64,000 nt of DNA from Streptomyces sp. NRRL F-5135. Its GTDB lineage: Bacteria > Actinomycetota > Actinomycetes > Streptomycetales > Streptomycetaceae. Each line of letters opens with the position of its first letter. The stretch's first letter is position 1. The notes below the pieces were generated by a model that was given only the letters and a program-made list of their open reading frames with translations, had not been told where the DNA came from and ran no database searches. Shown piece after piece: positions 1 through 8,834 of the stretch. The position numbers and the translations under genes were made by a program. The DNA lies in assembly GCF_000719775.1 (NCBI RefSeq), contig NZ_JOHR01000015.1, positions 62,001 through 126,000 on the forward strand, in the 5' to 3' direction.

Positions 1-954
1 GTCCCGGCCTTATGGGTGCCGGTACCGCCCGCCCAACTGCCGGGGCCGGCCGAGCGGTTGCAGTTCAACCACCGGGACTTCGGCGACCGCTACGTCACCG
101 ACGGGCTCTACGGGCTGATCAAGCTCCGGATCTTCGCCGAGGAGTACGAGCGCGCGGTCTACGAACTCGCCAAGCGCATCGTCAGCGTCGCGGACACCGC
201 CGCGATCGGCCCCGGCCGCCCCGTGGACTACCGGCAGGCCCCCAGCGCCTTCGGCACCAGCGGCGGACCGCGCCCCATGCAGGTCACCGTGGCCGCGCCG
301 ACCCGCCACGACCTGCCGGCGGGCCGCGCGACCCGCTACTACGGCAGCATGGCGCAGGACTGGAACCCCTACCACCCGGAGTCGGTACGCCCCCTGGCCT
401 ACGTCGCCCGGGATCTCGTACGGTCCCTCAACTACCAGGCCGACATCATCTCCTTCGACGAGGTGCCCATACCGGCCGAGGGGAAGGGGGCGCCCACCCG
501 GCCGGAGATCCTGCTGGTCGACCGGTGGGCCCTGCACGACGAGGAACAGCGCAGGCGGCTGGCCGCGTTCGACGCCGAACACCGGCCCTGGGTGAGCGTC
601 GTCGTGCCGTGGAACCGCGACGACCAGCAGAGCCGGGCCGCCGAGGCCGAACTCACCGACCAGCTGGAGCGCACCATGCCCAGGAAGATGGGCCAGGGCC
701 GGGCCGCCTGCCGGGCCGCCGCCAAGGGCGTGCCCAGCATGGAGGCGTTCGGCCAGATACTGCCCCAGGTCGTCGAGGCGGCGGCCCAGCAGTACCTCAG
801 ACACGCGGCGGTCTATCCGCCGGCCGGCGGCGGCCGCACCGGGCGGCCCCGGCTGCGCGGGCCGATGGCCGCCGAGTACACGACGACGCACCACCTTCCC
901 GAGACGCACGACCTGGCGCCCGATGCGGAGGACACGGATGACAGAACGTCGTGA
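1..954 (+). CDS. fxsC: FxsC, TIR-like protein of an FxSxx-COOH peptide system (5' truncated by window edge)
   Basis: The frame is open to the first base of the window, so the true start lies upstream; the GTG at 16 is only an internal candidate. About 317 residues are visible. I recognise the C-terminal part of the FxsC family by the stretches around GDRYVTDGLYGL, YYGSMAQDWNPY and DIISFDEV, and by the next gene. FxsC accompanies an FxsA precursor peptide and an FxsB radical SAM enzyme that would lie upstream, outside the window. Its biochemical role is not established; the fold is described as TIR-like. The region after about residue 285 is low-complexity. The gene overlaps fxsT by 17 bases, so the two are translationally coupled. 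A TTA codon at 10-12 is in frame, suggesting bldA dependence. Family call is confident; function is unknown. Confidence 0.85.
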   Translation, partial: VPALWVPVPPAQLPGPAERLQFNHRDFGDRYVTDGLYGLIKLRIFAEEYERAVYELAKRIVSVADTAAIGPGRPVDYRQAPSAFGTSGGPRPMQVTVAAPTRHDLPAGRATRYYGSMAQDWNPYHPESVRPLAYVARDLVRSLNYQADIISFDEVPIPAEGKGAPTRPEILLVDRWALHDEEQRRRLAAFDAEHRPWVSVVVPWNRDDQQSRAAEAELTDQLERTMPRKMGQGRAACRAAAKGVPSMEAFGQILPQVVEAAAQQYLRHAAVYPPAGGGRTGRPRLRGPMAAEYTTTHHLPETHDLAPDAEDTDDRTS

Positions 955-3900
955 CGGACGCATCGTCACCTTCTACTCGTACAAGGGCGGTACCGGCCGC
1001 ACCATGGCCCTGGCCAACACGGCCTGGATCCTGGCCGCCAACGGCAAACGGGTCCTCGCCGTCGACTGGGACCTCGAGGCGCCCGGCCTGCACCGCTTCT
1101 TCCACCCGTTCCTCGACCCGGCCACCCTCGGCGCCACCACCGGTGTCATCGACCTGATCACCGAGTACGCGTGGGCCGCCACCAGCCCCGTCGAGCGCTC
1201 CGACGACTGGCACCGCGACTACGCGCGGATCCAGCCGCACGCCGTCTCCCTCACCCCCGAGACGCTGGGCTGGGAGTTCCCCGCGGGCGGCACCCTCGAC
1301 TTCGTCTCCGCCGGCAAGCAGAACCGCGAGTACTCCGCGACCGTCTCCACGTTCGACTGGGACAACTTCTACGACCGGCTGGGCGGCGGGCACTTCTTCG
1401 ACGCGCTGCGCGACGACATGAAGGCCCACTACGACTACGTCCTGATCGACTCGCGGACCGGCCTGAGCGACATCGCCGACATCTGCACCGTCCACCTGCC
1501 CGACATCCTGGTCGACTGCTTCACACTCAGCGACCAGTCCATCGACGGCGCCGCCGCCGTGGCCCGCCAGATCGACGAACGGTACGGGGGCAGGGGCATC
1601 CGGATCCTGCCCGTACCGATGCGCATCGACGAGGGGGAGAAGGAGAAGGCGGACGCCGGGCGGGCGCTCGCCCGACTGAAGTTCGACCGCTTCCCGGGCG
1701 GGCTCACCGCCGAGGAACTCACCGCGTACTGGGGCGCGGTGGAGATCCCGTACCGCCCCTACTACGCGTACGAGGAGACCCTGGCGACCTTCGGCGACGA
1801 GGCAGGGCTCAGCAACTCCCTCCTCTCCGCCTTCGAGCGGCTGACGACCTACCTCACCGACGGGACCGTCACCGCCATGCCGGCGGTCGGCGAGGAGGCC
1901 AGGCTGCGGATCAGGGACGCCTTCACCCGGCGCAGGCCGGCCATGCCCGCCGACCTCTTCCTCAGCTACGTGGCCGAGAACCGGATGTGGGCCGACTGGA
2001 TCGAGTCCGTGCTCACCCGCGCGGGCTTCCGGGTGGTGCCGCGCGACGTCTCGGCCGGTCCCGACGGCGGCACGTTCGGCTCCGGCACCTCCCTGGCCGG
2101 TGAGAACGCGACCCGTACCGTCGTGCTGCTGTCCAGCGCCTACCTGAAGTCGGCACGGGCGGTCGACGTGTGGAAACGCGCCACGTCCGACGACCCGGGC
2201 GGGGCCAGGCGCCGGCTGGTGCCGCTGCGCGTCGGCGACGTCAGGCTCACCACGCCGTACATCGACCGCAACCCGGTGGACCTGTTCCGCCTCGACGAGG
2301 CGCACGCCACCGCCACCCTGCTGCGCGCGCTGGACCGGCCCGTACAGCTCACCGACGCGGTCTCGCCGGGGCCGCGCTTCCCCGGCACCGTACCGAAGAT
2401 CTGGAACGCCCCCGCCCGCAACCCCGGCTTCACCGGCCGCTCCCAGATCCTGGAACGGATGCGCGACCAGCTCGGCGGCGGCCTGGCCGTGGTGCTGCCG
2501 CAGCCGCAGACCCTCTACGGGCTCGGCGGCATCGGCAAGACCCAGGTCGCGCTGGAATACGTGCACCGCTTCATGGCCGACTACGACCTGGTGTGGTGGA
2601 TCTCCTCGGAGCAGACCGCCGACGTGGTGGCGGGCCTCGCGGAGCTGGCCGTACGGCTCGGCGCGCAGGGCGGCGAGGACATGGCCGCGGCGTCGCAGGA
2701 GGCGGTCGACCTGCTGCGGCGGGGGGTGCCGTCCACGCGCTGGCTGCTGGTCTTCGACAACGCGGACGACCCCGAGCAGCTCCAGCGCTTCTTCCCGCCC
2801 GGCGGCCCCGGGCACATCCTGGTCACCTCCCGCAACCAGAGCTGGTCGAGCTACGGCGACTCGCTGCCCGTCGACGTCTTCCAGCGCGAGGAGTCCGTCG
2901 AACACCTCCAGCGGCGGGCGCCGGGACTGACCGCCGCCGACGCCGACAAGGTCGCCACGGCCGTCGGGGACCTGCCGCTGGCCGTCGAGCAGGCCGCGGC
3001 CTGGATCGCGGAGACCGCGACGCCCGTCGGCGAGTACCTGGACCAGCTCGCCCAGCAGGCGCCCAGCGTGCTGGCGCTCAACCAGCCCGTGGGCTACCCG
3101 GAACCCGTCGCCGCGACCTGGAACATCTCCATCGAACGGCTCAAGGAGCGGTCCCCGGCCGCGGTGCGGCTGCTCCAGCTCTGCGCCTTCTTCGCCCCCG
3201 AGCCCATCTCCGCGAACCTCCTCTACAGCAAGGAGATGATCGAGGCCCTCAAGCCGTACGACGTCTCGCTCCAGGAGACGCTCGTCCTCGGCCGGGTCAT
3301 CCGGGAGATCGGCCGGTTCGCGCTGGCCAAGGTCGACCAGGTCGGCAACAGCATCCAGGTGCACCGGCTGGTCCAGGCGATCATCCGGGCCCAGCTCAGC
3401 GAGGAGGAGCAGCGGGACGCCCGGCACGCCGTGCACCGGATCCTCGCGGGCGCCCGGCCCGACGGCGACGAGCCGATCGACAACCCCGGTACCTGGGAAC
3501 GGTTCAACACCATCTGGCCCCACCTCGCCCCCTCCGAGGCGGCCCTGTGCCGGAAGCCGGAGACCCGCCGGCTGATGATCGACCGGGTGCGCTACCTGTG
3601 GAAGCGCGGTGACTGGCCGGCCGCGGCCCAGGTCGCCGACGAGGTGCGCGAGGAGTGGCGGGAGATGCTCGGCAACGACGACCCGCAGTACCTCTACCTG
3701 CGCTTCCACATCTCCAACCTGCTGCGCTCGCAGGGGCGTTACGTGGAGGCCCGCGAGCTCGACGCCGAGACCCTGGAGCGCCAGCGCCGGGTGCTCGGGC
3801 CCACCCACCCGCACACGTACATGACCACCAGCGGCCTCGCCATGGACCTCGGCACGCTCGGCGAGTACGCCAGGGCGCTGGAACTGGCGAAGGAGGCGCA

Positions 3901-4885
3901 CGAGGGCTTCAGCTCCATCTTCCACGACTCCCACCCGAGGACCCTCGCGGCGGCCAACAACCGCGCGCTGAACCTGCGCATGGTCGGCCGCTACGCCCAG
4001 GCCCGCGAGATGGACCAGGACGTCTTCGACCGGCGGACCGAGGTGCTCGGCGCGGAACACCCCTACACCCTGTCCTCGGCCACCAGCCTGGCGCGCGACC
4101 TGCGGGAGATCGGCCGGTACGAGGACTCGGTGACCCTGCTCAGCAGGACGTACGACCTGTACAAGGAACAGATGGGCCGCGCCTTCCCCGGCACCCTCGC
4201 GGCGGCCAAGAGCCTCGCGGTGTCACTGCGGCGGGCGGGCCGGCTGGAGGACGCGCGCCGGCTGACCACCGCGACCCGCAACCGCTACCGCGCCAAGTAC
4301 GGCTCCGAGGCCAACCCGGACTCGCTGGCCTGCGACCTGAACCTGGCGGCGGACCACTTCGCCGCGGGGGAGCCGGTGGCGGCCCGGGACCTGTCGCAGG
4401 AGGTCGTCGACCAGTACATGCGGGTCCCGGGCGCGCGCCACCCGTACACCCTCGCGGCGCTCAACAACCTCGGGATCTACCACTGGGGCTGCGGCGCCCC
4501 GGAACTGGCCGAACAACTGCACCAGAGCACGCTGCGCACGATGCGGGAGGTCCTCGGCGACGAACACCCGCACACGCTCTTCTGCACGGTCAGTCTCGCC
4601 AACGCCAAGGCGGACCTGGGCGAACTGGACGAGGCGCTGGTCATCGAACGCCGCGCGGTGGCGGGCCTGCGCGTCTCCCTGGGCGCCCACCACCCGGAGA
4701 CGCTGGCCGTCACCTCCAACATGTGCGTGACCCTGGGCGCGCTGGCCCGCAAGGACGAGGCGGCGCTGCTGCGCGCGGAGACGGTCGAGGAGCTGACGCG
4801 CCTGCTGGGCGAGGAACACGCGCTGACGCGCTTCGCGCGCGACGACCGGAGGGTCTACCGGGACCTGGAACCGCTGGCGGTGTGA
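938..4885 (+). CDS. fxsT: FxsT, ParA-like/TIR/NB-ARC/TPR protein of an FxSxx-COOH system
   Basis: This 1315-residue protein has four visible parts. Residues 10-330 are a ParA/MinD-like P-loop ATPase (SYKGGTGRT, DWDLEAPG, DSRTGLSD). Residues 337-475 are TIR-like (DLFLSYVAENRMWADWIE). Residues 500-870 are an NB-ARC/STAND nucleotide-binding region with P-loop GLGGIGKTQ, Walker B WLLVFDNADD and sensor LVTSRNQ. Residues 900-1315 are tetratricopeptide repeats with recurring LGxxHPxT signatures. The ATG at 938 is chosen over the ATG at 923 because GGAGGA (927-932) sits five bases before it. It overlaps fxsC, so the two act together. The layout resembles NLR-type sensors, but the link to peptide maturation, signalling or immunity is inference. 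It is soluble, with no signal peptide or membrane segment. Confidence 0.9.
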   Translation: MTERRDGRIVTFYSYKGGTGRTMALANTAWILAANGKRVLAVDWDLEAPGLHRFFHPFLDPATLGATTGVIDLITEYAWAATSPVERSDDWHRDYARIQPHAVSLTPETLGWEFPAGGTLDFVSAGKQNREYSATVSTFDWDNFYDRLGGGHFFDALRDDMKAHYDYVLIDSRTGLSDIADICTVHLPDILVDCFTLSDQSIDGAAAVARQIDERYGGRGIRILPVPMRIDEGEKEKADAGRALARLKFDRFPGGLTAEELTAYWGAVEIPYRPYYAYEETLATFGDEAGLSNSLLSAFERLTTYLTDGTVTAMPAVGEEARLRIRDAFTRRRPAMPADLFLSYVAENRMWADWIESVLTRAGFRVVPRDVSAGPDGGTFGSGTSLAGENATRTVVLLSSAYLKSARAVDVWKRATSDDPGGARRRLVPLRVGDVRLTTPYIDRNPVDLFRLDEAHATATLLRALDRPVQLTDAVSPGPRFPGTVPKIWNAPARNPGFTGRSQILERMRDQLGGGLAVVLPQPQTLYGLGGIGKTQVALEYVHRFMADYDLVWWISSEQTADVVAGLAELAVRLGAQGGEDMAAASQEAVDLLRRGVPSTRWLLVFDNADDPEQLQRFFPPGGPGHILVTSRNQSWSSYGDSLPVDVFQREESVEHLQRRAPGLTAADADKVATAVGDLPLAVEQAAAWIAETATPVGEYLDQLAQQAPSVLALNQPVGYPEPVAATWNISIERLKERSPAAVRLLQLCAFFAPEPISANLLYSKEMIEALKPYDVSLQETLVLGRVIREIGRFALAKVDQVGNSIQVHRLVQAIIRAQLSEEEQRDARHAVHRILAGARPDGDEPIDNPGTWERFNTIWPHLAPSEAALCRKPETRRLMIDRVRYLWKRGDWPAAAQVADEVREEWREMLGNDDPQYLYLRFHISNLLRSQGRYVEARELDAETLERQRRVLGPTHPHTYMTTSGLAMDLGTLGEYARALELAKEAHEGFSSIFHDSHPRTLAAANNRALNLRMVGRYAQAREMDQDVFDRRTEVLGAEHPYTLSSATSLARDLREIGRYEDSVTLLSRTYDLYKEQMGRAFPGTLAAAKSLAVSLRRAGRLEDARRLTTATRNRYRAKYGSEANPDSLACDLNLAADHFAAGEPVAARDLSQEVVDQYMRVPGARHPYTLAALNNLGIYHWGCGAPELAEQLHQSTLRTMREVLGDEHPHTLFCTVSLANAKADLGELDEALVIERRAVAGLRVSLGAHHPETLAVTSNMCVTLGALARKDEAALLRAETVEELTRLLGEEHALTRFARDDRRVYRDLEPLAV

Positions 4886-4897
4886 GTGGTGGCTCGC

Positions 4898-4921
4898 ACC
4901 GCCGCTGGTCCTCGCGGCGGT
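4898..4921 (+). terminator. Small hairpin after fxsT
   Basis: Arms ACCGCCGC and GCGGCGGT are perfectly complementary around an eight-base loop, 13 bases after the fxsT stop codon. No T-tract follows, which is usual in Streptomyces. Nothing else is seen up to the convergent Rpn-like gene at 5095. Confidence 0.4.
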
Positions 4922-5094
4922 CGCCTCGGTTCGCTGGGTCCTGGGCTGAGCCCGCGGCGGCGGTCTCGTCCTTCGGCCGAGGCGGCAGCAGGGCCTCTGA
5001 GTGCCGGAGGACCCTGCCGCCGTCGACGTACCGCTACCTGCCGCAGCCCCGGCACCGGCGGTGCGGCGGTGCTTCTGCGGAGAGTGTCAGTTCC

Positions 5095-6036
5095 TCACGC
5101 CGCCGGCCCGTCCTGGGCCTGGAAGATCTCCTCGGCCTCGGAGGCCGTGAGGGCGCGGTCCAGCCAGCGCTCGAGGGCGTCCAGGTCGGTGCAGCCCATG
5201 ACGCGGTCGCGGACACCGTGCGACACGGGGATCCCCCGGCGCTCCAGTACGCGCACCACGATCTGGGCCATGCCCTCGGCCTTGCCCTCGGCCTTGCCTT
5301 CCGCCTTGCCTTCTGCCTTGCCGTCCGCCTTGCCTTCCAGATACTTCTCCTCGACAAGGGTGCCGCGCCCGGGGAAGTAGGAGCCAACGCCCATGATTTT
5401 CCTCCACATGTCTCTCGCCGGGGTGTCCCCCAGGCCGATTTCCAGCATTTCCGAGTAGTACGCGACGGACTCCGCGTCAGCTGTTCCGAGGGCACGCGCC
5501 AGTGCCTTCAGTATGGCCGGAGAGTCTTTGCCGCGCCCATGCGTCATGGCCGAGAAGGCCGCCATCGACAAGTTTCGGGCCGCTTCCTCGGGGTCGGTGA
5601 TCACGGGTACGTTCTCCGGCCCCAGGACCAGCGGATGCACGGAGAGGGCTGTCCACCCCTCCGTACCGATGAGGAAAGGCCCGGACGCCCATCGAGCGGT
5701 GGCCTTGTCCTGGCACACGACGAGGAGAAGCGCCGGGCACTCGTACTTCGCTGTCAAGAACGACAGGTAGTACGCCCAGCTCGCCTCTTTCGCCTGGTCG
5801 CGGCGCCCTTGCGCTTCGATGGCCAGGAGAAAGCTGCCGCTGCCGTCGGACGGCTCGATCCGCAGGACGCTGTCCACGCGGCGTTCCAGCGGCCGGATCT
5901 CCGTGGCGTCCGCGGTGAGCACCTCGACCACCGCCTTCGAGGCAAACGGCACGCCGAGGACGCGGAAGACAGGCACGAGTAATTCCGGCCGGTCCTGAAA
6001 GATCCGGTGTGCGGCCTCGTGGTGTGAAGTGACCAT
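5095..6036 (-). CDS. Rpn/YadD-like PD-(D/E)XK nuclease-family protein
   Basis: The 313-residue protein belongs to the Streptomyces branch of Rpn-like (transposase_31-related) PD-(D/E)XK proteins. Core motif residues are visible: RRVDSVL with the metal-ligand Asp near residue 54, followed by LLAIEAQ with the Glu-x-Gln pair near residue 73. Rpn relatives in enterobacteria cut DNA and promote recombination; activity here is inferred only. Residues 232-252 are a run of (E/D)GKA units encoded by a 12-base tandem repeat (5271-5340), a common variable spacer in this family. The following C-terminal helical segment has GIPVSHGVRDRV. A TTA codon (5982-5980, residue 19) lies near the start. It stands alone, convergent with fxsT. 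The role may be defence, recombination or selfish; I cannot tell. Confidence 0.8.
   Translation of the reverse strand: MVTSHHEAAHRIFQDRPELLVPVFRVLGVPFASKAVVEVLTADATEIRPLERRVDSVLRIEPSDGSGSFLLAIEAQGRRDQAKEASWAYYLSFLTAKYECPALLLVVCQDKATARWASGPFLIGTEGWTALSVHPLVLGPENVPVITDPEEAARNLSMAAFSAMTHGRGKDSPAILKALARALGTADAESVAYYSEMLEIGLGDTPARDMWRKIMGVGSYFPGRGTLVEEKYLEGKADGKAEGKAEGKAEGKAEGMAQIVVRVLERRGIPVSHGVRDRVMGCTDLDALERWLDRALTASEAEEIFQAQDGPAA
5271..5340. repeat. 12-base tandem repeat inside the Rpn-like gene
   Basis: Five full copies and one partial copy of a TGCCNTCNGCCT unit, in frame with the minus-strand gene, encode repeated E/D-G-K-A. The number of copies is likely to vary between strains by slippage without breaking the frame. 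Confidence 0.9.
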
Positions 6037-6174
6037 GGCCCGAAAGTAGGACCGTCGACAGAAGTGCGACGAGCTGTCGGCGGATAAACCACCCGTTCAG
6101 GCGAGTTTACGTATTATGTGAAACCATGCGACCTGGCGTGTCTGTACGGCCGTCGCCGCTCACAGCCGGTTCCG

Positions 6175-7107
6175 TCAGTCCTCCAGCAGCCACGTCAGAA
6201 TCCGCGGCAGCGCGTGCAGCGCGTCGAAGTGGGCCGCCGTCGGTTCCACGACCGCTGTCGCGTGGGGGATGCGTTCGGCCAGCCAGCGGGAGTGGCCCAC
6301 CGGGGAGAAGACGTCCTTCTCGCCGTGCCACAGCAGGACCGGGCCCTTGATGTCGGCGGGGTCGAAGCCCCAGGGGCTGCAGAAGGCCAGGGCGTCGTCG
6401 ATCCAGCCGTACGCCGACGCGCGTAACGCCTCCTGGTAGTTGCGCAGGAGCATCGTCCGTACGCCCGCGTCCGCGACCACCATGCGGTCGGAGTCGGTCA
6501 GTTCTTTGCGCAGGTCGTCCAGGAGGCGTACGGGGTCCTTCCTGATCGCGTCCGCGCGGGGGATGAGGCGGGCCGCCACGCCGTCCGGGTCGCGGGAGGC
6601 GGTGGTGTACTCGCGGACGTTGGAGGCGGCCATGCCCTCGAACCAGTCCAGGCCCGCCGCGTCCCGGGGGGCCAGTGTGACCAGCGCGGCCGTCCGGGTC
6701 ACCCGGTCCGGCAGCAGCGCGGCGCAGGCCAGGGCGTGCGGGGCGCCGCCGGAGCGGCCCGCTACGGCGAAGCGCTCCAGGCCGAGCGCGTCGGCGATCG
6801 TCGTGACGTCCTGGACCACGTCGGCCACACTGCGGCCCGGCAGCCGGTCCGAACCGCCGTACCCCGGCCGGTCGTAGGCGATCAGCTGCATTCCCCGCTG
6901 GTACAGCACCATCCCCCGCGGGGCGGGGCCCAGCCTGCTGCCCGGCGTGCCGTGCATCAGGAAGACCGGTCTGCCGCGTGGGTCCCCCAGCCGCTCCACC
7001 ATCAGATGCCGCCCGTCCGCCGCGCGCACCCGACGTCGCACCCCCCAGCCCCTTTCGTCCGCCCTGCCGTGCGTGTGGTGGTCCCCGTCCGATTTCCGTA
7101 CCGGCAC
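6175..7107 (-). CDS. Alpha/beta-fold hydrolase
   Basis: The 310-residue soluble protein has the alpha/beta hydrolase layout: HGTPGSR forming the oxyanion loop, a nucleophile elbow GRSGG (Ser), an acid region near LLWHGEKDVFSP and a C-terminal His in AAHFDALH. Substrate is not evident; the closest general class is the Abhydrolase_1/proline-iminopeptidase-like group, without a lid signature that would settle it. No signal peptide is seen. The N-terminus to residue 25 is poorly conserved in character, so a start a little downstream is possible. A TTA codon at 6426-6424 (residue 228) suggests bldA-dependent translation. The gene is monocistronic and divergent from the secreted protease. Confidence 0.75.
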   Translation of the reverse strand: MPVRKSDGDHHTHGRADERGWGVRRRVRAADGRHLMVERLGDPRGRPVFLMHGTPGSRLGPAPRGMVLYQRGMQLIAYDRPGYGGSDRLPGRSVADVVQDVTTIADALGLERFAVAGRSGGAPHALACAALLPDRVTRTAALVTLAPRDAAGLDWFEGMAASNVREYTTASRDPDGVAARLIPRADAIRKDPVRLLDDLRKELTDSDRMVVADAGVRTMLLRNYQEALRASAYGWIDDALAFCSPWGFDPADIKGPVLLWHGEKDVFSPVGHSRWLAERIPHATAVVEPTAAHFDALHALPRILTWLLED

Positions 7108-7510
7108 CGTGTCCGTGCATTCCCCGCCAGGGGACCGATAACCCGTCAGCGTCCGGCACCGGCTGGAATCACCGGTATAACCGCCCGGTTCACGTCGATT
7201 GTCCTGTATCGGGGGCGGCGGCGGAGGGTGTGGAATCTTCCCTTCGCTGAAATCTCGACAGATTGTTTCAAGACAGGTCTAGTCCTTGCCAGCTGCTGGG
7301 ATTGCGGTCGCGCGAGGCGTTCGCGAAGCGGAACTTTTCCGATATGGTGCCGTGAGTCCGCTGTTCAGACCTGTCATGCGCCTGTCACTCACTCGTCTTG
7401 AAGTCGACCTTGTGTGTTACTGGCGGGTCAAGGAAAAGTGGGCGGCTCCATCACCGTTCCGGACCACCCCACATGGCCCGGAACGGCTCCCCCCACAGGA
7501 GGTTCGAACC
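7108..7510. other. 403-base divergent intergenic region before the protease
   Basis: This leader of the secreted protease holds no credible gene. It contains a GGTCTAG-centred element near 7273-7288 and a pair of CTGTCA-type direct repeats near 7371-7389. Local composition is more AT-rich around 7250-7440 than the flanks, as expected for promoter DNA. Confidence 0.6.
7273..7288. promoter_or_regulatory. Possible DasR-type (dre-like) operator
   Basis: The 16-mer ACAGGTCTAGTCCTTG shares the GGTCTAG-CC core of the DasR consensus ACTGGTCTAGACCACT, with 11 of 16 matches, and is followed by the leader of a secreted protease. The right half is the weaker half. DasR is the GntR-family amino-sugar sensor of Streptomyces; binding here is inference. 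Confidence 0.35.
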
Positions 7511-8593
7511 TTGCAGCACCGGAAAGTGTCCACGAAGCGCGTGACGATAGCGGGCGGCGCCGTGGTGGCGCTCGTCGCCGCGGGCGTCACCTTCCAGACT
7601 GCGAACGCGAGTGAGGGGCAGCCTCCGTTCGAGGTGAAGTCCCTCACGGCGCCGGCGGCCGGAAACCTCGCATCCACCCTCGACAAGAAGCTCGGCGGCG
7701 ACACGGGCGGTTCGTACTACGACGCCGAGTCCAAGGCGCTCGTGGTGAACGTCCTCACCGAGCAGGCGGCTCAGACCGTGCGCGAGTCGGGCGGCAAGGC
7801 CAGAATCGTCGCGAACTCCCTCGCCGACCTGAAGAACGCCCGGCAGACCCTCACCGACAAGGCGACCATCCCGGGCACCGCGTGGTCCGTCGACCCGGTG
7901 ACCAACAAGGTCGTCGTCACGGCCGACCGTACGGTCAAGGGCGCGGCGTGGACGAAGCTCAGCGGTGTGGTCGACGGACTCGGCGACCGGGCCGAACTCA
8001 AGAAGACCGTCGGCGAGTTCAAGCGCTTCGCCGCCGGCGGTGACGCCATCACGGGCGGCGGCGGTCGCTGCTCCCTCGGCTTCAACGTGGTCAAGGGCGG
8101 CGAGCCGTACTTCCTGACCGCCGGACACTGCACGGAGTCCATCCAGTCCTGGTCCGACGCGCAGGGCGGGACGATCGGCACCACGGAGGAGTCCGCCTTC
8201 CCGGGCACCGACTACGGTCTGGTCAAGTACGCCTCCGGGGTCGACCACCCGAGCGAGGTCAACCTCTACGACGGCACCACCCAGGAGATCGCCCAGGCCG
8301 GTGAGGCGACGGTCGGCCAGCAGGTGACCCGTAGCGGTTCCACCACGCAGGTCCACGACGGCGAGGTCACCGGACTCGACGCCACCGTCAACTACGGCGG
8401 CGGTGACGTCGTCGACGGGCTCATCCAGACCACGGTCTGCGCCGAGCCGGGCGACAGCGGCGGCTCGCTGTTCGACGGCGACACCGCGCTCGGGCTGACC
8501 TCGGGCGGCAGCGGTGACTGCTCGTCGGGCGGTGAAACGTTCTTCCAGCCGGTGCCGGCGGCGCTCGACGCCGTCGGGGCCGAGATCGGCTGA
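7511..8593 (+). CDS. Secreted S1 family serine protease, streptogrisin type, with alpha-lytic-protease prodomain
   Basis: The TTG at 7511 is chosen as start because AGGAGG (7497-7502) sits eight bases before it and the protein then opens with a compact signal peptide (basic [11 protein letters not shown], hydrophobic [10 protein letters not shown], then ASE). The 360-residue product has a prodomain (about residues 36-170) followed by a mature domain beginning near [13 protein letters not shown]. The catalytic triad is visible: His206 in TAGHC, Asp234 in TDYGLVKY and Ser316 in GDSGGS. Cys pairs match the streptogrisin layout. The C-terminal chitin-binding domain of SGPC is absent. The protein is exported and self-processed to digest extracellular protein. 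It is monocistronic, with a strong hairpin 30 bases after the stop. Confidence 0.95.
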   Translation: MQHRKVSTKRVTIAGGAVVALVAAGVTFQTANASEGQPPFEVKSLTAPAAGNLASTLDKKLGGDTGGSYYDAESKALVVNVLTEQAAQTVRESGGKARIVANSLADLKNARQTLTDKATIPGTAWSVDPVTNKVVVTADRTVKGAAWTKLSGVVDGLGDRAELKKTVGEFKRFAAGGDAITGGGGRCSLGFNVVKGGEPYFLTAGHCTESIQSWSDAQGGTIGTTEESAFPGTDYGLVKYASGVDHPSEVNLYDGTTQEIAQAGEATVGQQVTRSGSTTQVHDGEVTGLDATVNYGGGDVVDGLIQTTVCAEPGDSGGSLFDGDTALGLTSGGSGDCSSGGETFFQPVPAALDAVGAEIG

Positions 8594-8622
8594 CGCCCCG
8601 CTGGGTCAAGGAACGCGGAAAG

Positions 8623-8653
8623 GAGTCCCGGCCCACCTGGTGGGCCGGGACTC
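8623..8653 (+). terminator. Strong hairpin terminator after the protease
   Basis: A perfect 14-base inverted repeat (AGTCCCGGCCCACC and its complement) is separated by a single T, so the practical form is a 12-base-pair stem with a five-base loop. It lies 30 bases past the stop codon. The rest, up to 8834, shows nothing else. Confidence 0.85.
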
Positions 8654-8834
8654 TCGCCGTCCGGACACCGCGGACCGACCGGTCAGGAGCCAGTGCCTCC
8701 CCTGCCCGGTCCGCACCCGCCGCACGACCACCACCGACGGCGCCCGACCGGACCAATGAACTCAAGGCGGCGGAGCGGAGAGCGTGACGGCGCCGCCCCG
8801 GGCGTGCTGGGTTCATCGGGTGCTCCGTGCCCGA

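Noticed and set aside
10..969. Long minus-strand reading frames opposite fxsC/fxsT (to about 4060)
   Set aside because: They are mirror frames caused by high third-position GC; the plus strand has the recognised FxsC and FxsT proteins and a good ribosome site.
7497..7511. GGTTCGAACC near 7501 as a tRNA T-loop
   Set aside because: No acceptor stem or anticodon arm can be folded around it; it is the ribosome site and start region of the protease.
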